From Candidatus Parendomicrobium reticulitermitis (GTDB taxonomy: Bacteria; Elusimicrobiota; Endomicrobiia; Endomicrobiales; Endomicrobiaceae), in NCBI GenBank assembly GCA_031287095.1, contig JAITTG010000097.1:1-51957 (forward strand): a stretch of DNA of 51,957 bases, read 5' to 3'. Under the pieces are notes generated by a model. It was not told the DNA's origin. It ran no database searches and worked only from the letters and a program-made list of their open reading frames with translations. Positions 43,036 to 51,957 of the stretch are shown piece after piece (the stretch's first letter is position 1; every line of letters starts with the position of its first letter). The position numbers were made by a program, and so were the translations under genes.

Positions 43036-43736
43036 GTTATATCCTTTATGCTTTTAAACAATAGCGGCAATTTATTTTCATAAGCCCTAAAACCTGTTCC
43101 GTGATTTCTTGCCATTGTTCCTTTATCATGCAATCGCAAATCGACTAAAATATTTTCTTCTTCAAATTGATTTGCTAACAATTCTGGGGAAGTCCCTTTC
43201 ATCAATTGAGCGCGGTAAAAATGAAAATATTCTTTATCCGCTCTTTCTTCGGTATGAGCCGAAACAAAAATCAGGGCGGGTATTTTTTGAATAAATCTAT
43301 CCGCCAAATCTTTTAATTGCCAAGTTGCAATTACTTCGCCAGAAATATGCCTAACAGAAATTTCAGTTTTTGACACTTGCAAAAACAAGCCCGCGCTATT
43401 TGGCTTTAAAGACATTGTGTAATAAAGTCCTTTTCTGCCATTTGTATCAAAACTGCCATATTTTTTGACAGCCTCCAAAGGCGGCATTTGCCAAACTTTA
43501 TTATTAAAAGTAAATAGAGTGATGAGAGATTTTTCATTCGTTCTATGCGCTTTGAGTTCTGCTCCATCTATATCGGGATGAGCCTTGTTGTTTTCTACAA
43601 TTCCTAAATAAAATTCTAAAGTATATCCAATACCAGCAGGACCATTCCTTTTAGAGCGGATGAACCCTTTTTCCTTCAATGCTTTAAATTTGGTTTTGAA
43701 TTGTTGAAGTTGCATACTTTCTCTTTCTTTATCCAT
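43032..43736 (-). CDS. MvaI/BcnI-family restriction endonuclease (R-M module 4)
   Basis: The 234-residue protein matches PF15515: GPAGIGYTLEFYLGIVENN at 32-50 followed by HPDIDGAELKAHR at 53-65, the acidic and ExK catalytic region (E60, K62). MvaI and BcnI are monomeric enzymes that nick each strand in turn at CCWGG or CCSGG. The m4C methylase next door fits this. It is the first gene of the two; an internal ATG at codon 8 is a possible alternative start. It lies between gyrB and fprA. Confidence 0.88.
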   Translation of the reverse strand: MDKERESMQLQQFKTKFKALKEKGFIRSKRNGPAGIGYTLEFYLGIVENNKAHPDIDGAELKAHRTNEKSLITLFTFNNKVWQMPPLEAVKKYGSFDTNGRKGLYYTMSLKPNSAGLFLQVSKTEISVRHISGEVIATWQLKDLADRFIQKIPALIFVSAHTEERADKEYFHFYRAQLMKGTSPELLANQFEEENILVDLRLHDKGTMARNHGTGFRAYENKLPLLFKSIKDIT

Positions 43737-43760
43737 ATCAAAATATTTTGAGTTTGGGCA

Positions 43761-43785
43761 AGACGCGCATATAGCGCGTCTCTAC
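43761..43785. repeat. Palindrome AGACGCGC...GCGCGTCTCTAC
   Basis: Fourth copy of the 2227-2251 element. It fills the short space between gyrB and R-M module 4 and could serve as the gyrB transcript end. Confidence 0.8.
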
Positions 43786-43794
43786 TATCGTTTT

Positions 43795-47127
<3,333 letters not shown>

Positions 47128-47144
<17 letters not shown>

Positions 47145-48039
47145 AATCCCTCAATTTTTGAGATATTAAATCAAAATACTCTTGATTGCTGTCTATACCT
47201 ATAGATTTTCTGCCCAATTTGTTAGCCGCAATTAGCGTCGTCCCGCTACCCGCAAAAGGGTCTAAAACGGTATCGTTTTTCTCGGTAAATAATTCGATAA
47301 ACCAAGCCGGGAGAGATTCGGGAAATGCCGCGCTATGATTTTTGTTTGCGCACTCTGTCGCTAAACTTAAAACATTTGTGGGATATACTAAATCCTTGTT
47401 TAGCCAATTAGAAATATTTTTGCCAAAACCGCTGCCAACGCTTGAAATATTTCGAATTGTATCTTTATAACTCAGTTTTTTAAGTCTTTGTTTGCTCCAA
47501 GAACCAATGGGTACTTTGACGCTGTCTTGAAACATTTTAAATCGTTTTTGTTTCGTAAAATGCAATAGTCTTTCCCAAGAATCCCTAAATCTATTAGTCC
47601 ATTTTCCGGGATAACAATTTTTTTTATGCCAAATATATTCTTCCGTCCACAACCATCCTTGCTTTCTCATAGCGATAATTAATTCTAAAACATAAGTATG
47701 CCGCTCGCCGTTTACGGCTTTTTCTTTTATATTTAAAACAAATGACCCTGTCGATTTTAGCACCCTTTTGAATTCTGCCGTTTTGGGAAGAAACCACTCA
47801 ACATATTTATCGGGATGAACGCCTCCATAGGTATTTTTTCGCTGGTCTGCATAAGGCGGCGAGGTGACGATTAAATCTATAGATTCACTATTGAGACCTT
47901 TTAAAACATCAATACAATCGCCTAAATAAATTTCAGAATTCTTGTTGAAAAATTTTTTGTTTTGCGGCTCAACCATATTACAACAATAATCTTTTTGTCC
48001 TCCCAATCTGGCAATATATTGTATTTCAAATGTTTTCAT
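47128..48039 (-). CDS. DNA methyltransferase, SPPY beta class (R-M module 5)
   Basis: The 303-residue enzyme has motif IV VTSPPYADQRKNTYGG near 58-73 and motif I LDPFAGSGTTLIAANKLGR near 259-277, the beta order, with SPPY pointing to N4-cytosine. The start at 48039 is supported by AAGGAGAG 7 bases upstream. It lies between a second methylase and the endonuclease. Confidence 0.92.
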
Positions 48040-48042
48040 AAA

Positions 48043-49623
48043 TTATCTCTCCTTCAGATGAAAAATTATTTCCGAATAAGCGCTTTTGTCTTTTTCTGTT
48101 CTGTTTAATACCGGGCGTTTGAATTGATTTACTATTTTCATTCCCGCTTTCTCTGATATTTGCGGATATAAATTGTATTTATCATTTGCTACTAAAAAAA
48201 CATTGTAATCTTTTTTTAGATATTGTTTGCAATTGTTTAATACTGCGGCTATGCCTTCTACATAACTTTTTTGGGCTTCTTTGTTTTGTCCTTTGCATAG
48301 CGAGCCGATTTCAAGAGCGTCTTTTCTTTTAAAGCCGAATAAATCATAAGCATAAGCGTGCTGCTCGTGATAGTCTATAAGCCCTACATAAGGCGGGCTT
48401 GAAAATATGCCTGAAATTTTTTGCTTTTGCGCAGTTTGAGCAAAATCTTTGTGTTTTTTTGAAAGCGCAGAAAAAATGTCTATTGTTTGGCTGTCTCCTG
48501 TTAGGCAATATTGATTTGTATTTGTTTTTAAGGTCTCAAATTCTATTAGCCTTTTTATCGTATCCCTTGAGTATGTTTGCCACCATTTCATAATTGAAAA
48601 AATCGGCTTGCAAACTTTGCCGTGCTTTGAACAATAATAAGTCCTTGATACAGGCTCTATAAGAGTCGCCAAATCCGCATGGGTTGTGGCTCTGCATGAA
48701 CGCATTGTTCGGCTTAATATCAAGCCCAAAATGTTTTTAGCGTTGGCATCTTTGATGCTTTTTATTTCTTTAAAGACAAAATTTATTTCATTTAATATAT
48801 TTTTTATATACCATTTTTTTAAAAAAGTCTGCGGATTTTTCTTGAGAAGTTCCACTTTGTAATCTGTAATCAATTTCTCATAAACTGCTAAAAATTCTTT
48901 TTCTTTTTCCGTTCCGTATTTATCTTCATCTATTAAATTTTGTATGAGTTTATATTTATATTCTGGAACTGGAAAATATTTGTCGTTAAATTGTTTTAAT
49001 TTATCAGTAAGCGCGGCGTCAAAATCCATAATTTTTGAGTTTTGTATCTTTCCATAGAGTTTTTTTGTGATTTGGTCTATGTTTTCTGTAAGCAAAGCCG
49101 TATCATATTTTGAGATTTTGCAATTGGAGATAAAAGCGTTAAAAGACGACACATCTATGCCTATAGCGTTCATTCCAAGTTCATTTGCTTGGACAAGCAT
49201 TGTTCCGCTGCCGCAAAAAGGGTCTAATACAATATCGCCCTTTTTAAAGAATGTTTCTTTCTTAAAACTGTCCGTATGCCCATCTAAAAAATATTCAACA
49301 AGTTGAGGAATAAATTTCCCTTTATACGGATGAAGTCTATGGACATGTTTTGTGGTGTCCGATTCTTTTAAATTGTCAAAAGATAAATTCCAGTTTAAAT
49401 CGCTTCCGAGTTTTTCTTTCCAATCGGTTTCTCTTGAATGTTTTATAGCCCGATAATATTTTTCAAGTTCAGTTTGCGATATTTGCGTTGAGCCATTGCG
49501 TCCGACTTTGCTTATCCGCCCGTATTGGATTAAATAAGAGATATTTGAAGTCGTCACTGTTTTTCTCAAATAATCCGTAGCCCAAAGACTGGCTTCTTTT
49601 ATAGTTAGATATTGTTGTTGCAT
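48043..49623 (-). CDS. DNA methyltransferase with an N-terminal helix-turn-helix (R-M module 5)
   Basis: Residues 5-57 form an excisionase/MerR-like winged-helix (LTIKEASLWATDYLRK, GRISKVGRNGSTQISQTELE). Then comes HPYKGKFIPQLVEYFL near 98-113, motif I LDPFCGSGTMLVQANELG at 133-150 and motif IV SSPPYVGLIDYHEQH near 408-422. It shares the PY(K/R)GKF block with the module 2 methylase at 27991. The fused DNA-binding domain could let it repress its own operon, as separate C proteins do elsewhere. First gene of the three. It starts one base beyond the dciA stop. Confidence 0.88.
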   Translation of the reverse strand: MQQQYLTIKEASLWATDYLRKTVTTSNISYLIQYGRISKVGRNGSTQISQTELEKYYRAIKHSRETDWKEKLGSDLNWNLSFDNLKESDTTKHVHRLHPYKGKFIPQLVEYFLDGHTDSFKKETFFKKGDIVLDPFCGSGTMLVQANELGMNAIGIDVSSFNAFISNCKISKYDTALLTENIDQITKKLYGKIQNSKIMDFDAALTDKLKQFNDKYFPVPEYKYKLIQNLIDEDKYGTEKEKEFLAVYEKLITDYKVELLKKNPQTFLKKWYIKNILNEINFVFKEIKSIKDANAKNILGLILSRTMRSCRATTHADLATLIEPVSRTYYCSKHGKVCKPIFSIMKWWQTYSRDTIKRLIEFETLKTNTNQYCLTGDSQTIDIFSALSKKHKDFAQTAQKQKISGIFSSPPYVGLIDYHEQHAYAYDLFGFKRKDALEIGSLCKGQNKEAQKSYVEGIAAVLNNCKQYLKKDYNVFLVANDKYNLYPQISEKAGMKIVNQFKRPVLNRTEKDKSAYSEIIFHLKER

Positions 49624-49624
49624 T

Positions 49625-49960
49625 TTAGTCCTTAATTCGTAATTTGATGTTTTTTATTTTTACGCCGCCGCCTATGTATTGGTTTAGACGGTTTAAAATT
49701 TCTTTTTTTCTTAGGTTTATTTCACTCATTGCGGTAAAGGATTGGGTTTCTACCAAAAGCGTCCCTTTTTTGTAGCCGCAAATTTCTACATCTGCGCCGA
49801 ACTCTTTTTCCCAAAGTTTAGCCAAAACAAAAAAATCAACATCTAATCCGAGTTGAGTTTTCATACTGTCTATTATGACGGAAACCGGAGCGATTGTCTC
49901 CTTTTTCCTTTTAGCGAGCAATTTTTGATTTATTATTTCTAGTTCTTTTTCATTTGGCAT
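49625..49960 (-). CDS. dciA: DciA-like DUF721 protein (replicative helicase operator)
   Basis: The 111-residue protein matches DUF721/DciA: LAKLWEKEFGADVE near 46-59, then GTLLVETQSFTAMSEINLRK near 67-86, and a final KIKNIKLRI strand. DciA loads the replicative helicase at the origin in bacteria lacking DnaC or DnaI. It follows dnaN by 8 bases, a normal association near origins. A recF gene that often lies between or beside them is absent here. Confidence 0.85.
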   Translation of the reverse strand: MPNEKELEIINQKLLAKRKKETIAPVSVIIDSMKTQLGLDVDFFVLAKLWEKEFGADVEICGYKKGTLLVETQSFTAMSEINLRKKEILNRLNQYIGGGVKIKNIKLRIKD

Positions 49961-49968
49961 ACAATGAT

Positions 49969-51090
49969 TTATACTCTCATAGGCATCACTACGCAGAGAT
50001 AATCTTTGTCTTTTTGAGGTGAAATTATTGCGGGATTTAATGCGTCTGAAAATTCAAAACTTACCGCTTCTTCTTCCATGTTTTGCAAAACATCTTTTAT
50101 AAACGCAGGATTAAAACTAATTTCTATTGGATCTTCTTTATATTCTATCGGAATTTCCACATCGCCTGAGCCAAGACCTGCCGTTGAGGCTGATATTGTC
50201 AACAAATTGCCGCCGAAAGCAAATTTCACGGCGCTGCTTCTGTCTGCGGCGCTTTTTTCATTGGTGAGCAAAGCCATTTGTTTTACCGCTTTTAGAGTTT
50301 CTTGCGTTCTTAATTCAACTTTAAAAACCGTCTTTTTAGGAATTACTTGCTCATAATTTGGAAACAATCCTTCTATTAAAACGCTTGTCAAAATAATATC
50401 GTCAAATTCTACAGCTACAAGATTTTCTGATAGCCCTACTTTTATTCCTTCCGCTTTTATTTCCGATGATATAAGTCTTAAAATATCATTCACCGCTTTT
50501 GTTGGAACAATCGCTTTCGCTTTTACCTTAGCCCCTATCCCTTTTACAGATATATACGCAAGTCTTCTGCCGTCTGTTGAAACCATTTTTAAAGTTTCGT
50601 CTTCAATAAGCGTATAGATACCGTTTAAAATATATCTTTGCGGGTCTTTTGAGGCTGCAAAACTGGTCTTTTTAATCATAGATGCAAAAATGTCGGTCTT
50701 CACTGTAAAATTGTTTTCTTTTGGAAATTCCGGTATTACGGGAAACTCTGCCGCGGCGATACCCATCAAATTAAATTTTGCTTTTCCTGATTTTATATTT
50801 ATTTGATTGCTGTCATCCGCGCTTATTTCTATCTGAGCGTCGTCGTGCATTTCTCTTATTATGTCTGTAAATCTTTTTGTTGGGATAGTGATGGCGCCTT
50901 CTTGCTCAATTTCCGCTTTAACATTGCATTTTACCGCTATTTCTAAATCTGTTGAAGATAATCTGATTTTGTCAGATTGCGCTTGAAATAAAAAGTTTGA
51001 CAAAACAGGCAACGAACTTTTTGACGGAGTGATAGGCGATACGGTAAGAAGTCCTTTAATTAATTCATCTTTTGCACATATTACTTTCAT
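49969..51090 (-). CDS. dnaN: DNA polymerase III beta sliding clamp
   Basis: The 373-residue protein has the three-domain clamp fold. Marks are MKVICAKDELIKGLLTVSPI at the start, FLFQAQSDKIRLSSTDLEIA near 33-52, DGRRLAYISVKG near 175-186, EIPIEYKEDPIEISFNPAFI near the end, and the terminal VMPMRV, which is part of the protein-binding pocket. It tethers polymerases to DNA. A GGAGG site precedes the ATG. No dnaA lies upstream within the window. Confidence 0.97.
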   Translation of the reverse strand: MKVICAKDELIKGLLTVSPITPSKSSLPVLSNFLFQAQSDKIRLSSTDLEIAVKCNVKAEIEQEGAITIPTKRFTDIIREMHDDAQIEISADDSNQINIKSGKAKFNLMGIAAAEFPVIPEFPKENNFTVKTDIFASMIKKTSFAASKDPQRYILNGIYTLIEDETLKMVSTDGRRLAYISVKGIGAKVKAKAIVPTKAVNDILRLISSEIKAEGIKVGLSENLVAVEFDDIILTSVLIEGLFPNYEQVIPKKTVFKVELRTQETLKAVKQMALLTNEKSAADRSSAVKFAFGGNLLTISASTAGLGSGDVEIPIEYKEDPIEISFNPAFIKDVLQNMEEEAVSFEFSDALNPAIISPQKDKDYLCVVMPMRV

Positions 51091-51345
51091 TTAAATCCTC
51101 CAAAATCATGTAAATTTTACTATTTGTTGTAGTAATGTTTTGTATATTGTTGATAAGTTTTTTGCAAGTCTAAAAAACCCCGATAATTAAAAGAAATTTG
51201 GTTAAAGTTCATAAATAATAGTCTGTTGGTAAATTGACAAAGTTATTAGCGTTATTCTTTACGTGGCGCATTATACAATTTTATCTAAGTTATAAACAAA
51301 GTTGTTCCTAAAATTTAAGGGGTTTTTTCTATAAGGGTTTATGGC
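51091..51345 (-). promoter_or_regulatory. AT-rich dnaN upstream region with a DnaA-box-like site
   Basis: This gene-free stretch contains TGTTGATAA (51148-51156, reverse complement TTATCAACA) and a weaker TTATAAACA near 51288. It is the right place for an origin or for dnaN promoters, but the box count is too low to call oriC. No clear -35/-10 pair was picked. Confidence 0.35.
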
Positions 51346-51454
51346 TGCTGTTATTAGTCATTAGTTGTTATGTGTGTATAATACTTAAAAATTGTTGTTG
51401 ATTTGTGAAAATGGATTGCTGTTAACTCATTGTTTTCTGCTGTTTTTTAACTTG

Positions 51455-51484
51455 GATTCCCGATAGAGACATTCGGGAATGACG
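51455..51484. repeat. ATTCCCGATAGA...TTCGGGAATGAC palindrome
   Basis: Another member of the GGATTCCCGA family found at 11590-11915. Confidence 0.6.
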
Positions 51485-51592
51485 CAGTTAAGGAAAAAGA
51501 CCTTTGGGGATGATGTGTTTAAGGAAGGCGGTAACTTTTGTGAGTTTCACCCACCCAAAGGCTGTATTCTGCGCAAAATCGCAGAATCCATA

Positions 51593-51768
51593 AGATAAAA
51601 TTCTATTTCAATCTCTTGCCGTTGACGATTAACAACAAAATCTTGAAAAACGGCATTTGATAGATTTTGCGGCTTCGCGCACAAGTCCGTTTTTGCACAG
51701 ATGTGTTCTGTTAGCGCACAATGCTTATAATCTTACATTTTTTTGTATATCAGTTATGCAAGAGGTCT
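51593..51768 (-). repeat. Mosaic dispersed repeat, copy D
   Basis: Read leftward from 51768: AGACCTCTTGCATAACTGAT and its block (as at 12140 and 17266), then a hairpin, GCGCGAAGCCGCAAA (as at 2400), then the E-type segment shared with 15381-15500. It joins the pieces found separately elsewhere. Its AGACC end abuts the broken dnaE frame. Confidence 0.65.
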
Positions 51769-51957
51769 ATTATATCCTAAAGAATCGAATGTGTCCGCTT
51801 TTGCAAGATTTTTAATTACGGTTTCTATGGCAAGCAATCAAAACGAATAGAGCCGTTTTCAAGTTTAAATTTTCCATTCGAGCATTGAATATCGGGCGGC
51901 AAAATGTCTATTCCAAATTTTTTGGCGTCGTTTAGATATATGGTTAATCTTGAGTCT
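51769..51957 (-). pseudogene. dnaE: dnaE (DNA polymerase III alpha) fragment, truncated and frameshifted
   Basis: From the right edge the frame gives YLNDAKKFGIDILPPDIQCS, then KLENGSIRF, matching the conserved MGI.VLPPD...IRFGL region of DnaE. It then stops at 51825-51827. In the next frame LAIETVIKNLAKADTFDSLG and YN follow, the AGAFDSLG block that lies about 45 residues later in intact enzymes. The sequence ends abruptly at the dispersed repeat. This copy cannot be functional from here on; another dnaE should exist elsewhere. Confidence 0.75.

Overview
This 52 kb window comes from an AT-rich, apparently Gram-negative-type anaerobe. It has Sec signal peptides and lipoproteins, a TRAP transporter, a class A flavodiiron protein, and no respiratory genes. 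TGA is used as a stop. Housekeeping genes in the right half (dnaN, dciA/DUF721, gyrB, gyrA) are the remains of an origin-proximal replication/gyrase cluster of the kind seen in spirochaetes and Elusimicrobiota. The combination of many restriction-modification (R-M) loci, many decaying genes and many DUF4143 ATPases would suit an Elusimicrobiota (Endomicrobium-like) or spirochaete host-associated lineage. I cannot decide this from the sequence alone.

Left half (1-20 kb): scattered genes separated by repeat-rich spacers. In order: a degraded YgjP-like metallopeptidase; a PIF1/RecD-like helicase with a palindromic repeat inserted in frame; a bile-acid:Na+ symporter-family transporter; a DctP-DctQ-DctM TRAP operon; a divergent RuvA; a CsgG-like lipoprotein; a DUF3089 hydrolase; two DUF4143 ATPases; a DUF4160/DUF2442 pair; an orphan ABC permease; a secreted Ala/Lys-rich protein; an AhpD-like protein without cysteines; an ankyrin pseudogene; a PNPOx-like protein; and a third ATPase behind two tandem palindromic operators. 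Several families of dispersed palindromic or mosaic repeats fill the gaps. One is a roughly 240 bp element in two long and two partial copies.

Right half (20-52 kb): almost everything is on the minus strand. Five different type II R-M modules (8 methyltransferases, 5 endonucleases) lie between and around gyrA, gyrB and dciA/dnaN. They are mixed with other defence-type genes: a DUF5655 nuclease-like protein, a wrecked AAA/DUF4276 pair, broken toxin-antitoxin pairs, and a translationally coupled pair of a DUF262-HNH (GmrSD-like) protein and a HEPN-type (ApeA-like) protein. The first R-M module sits between two direct copies of yjbQ (offset exactly 3511 bp), the signature of insertion with long target duplication. 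The overall picture is a defence island built inside the replication-gene cluster, with heavy gene decay beside it.

The right edge holds the dnaN upstream region (one DnaA-box-like site) and a truncated, frameshifted dnaE fragment that ends at a copy of the dispersed repeat. dnaA is not in the window.
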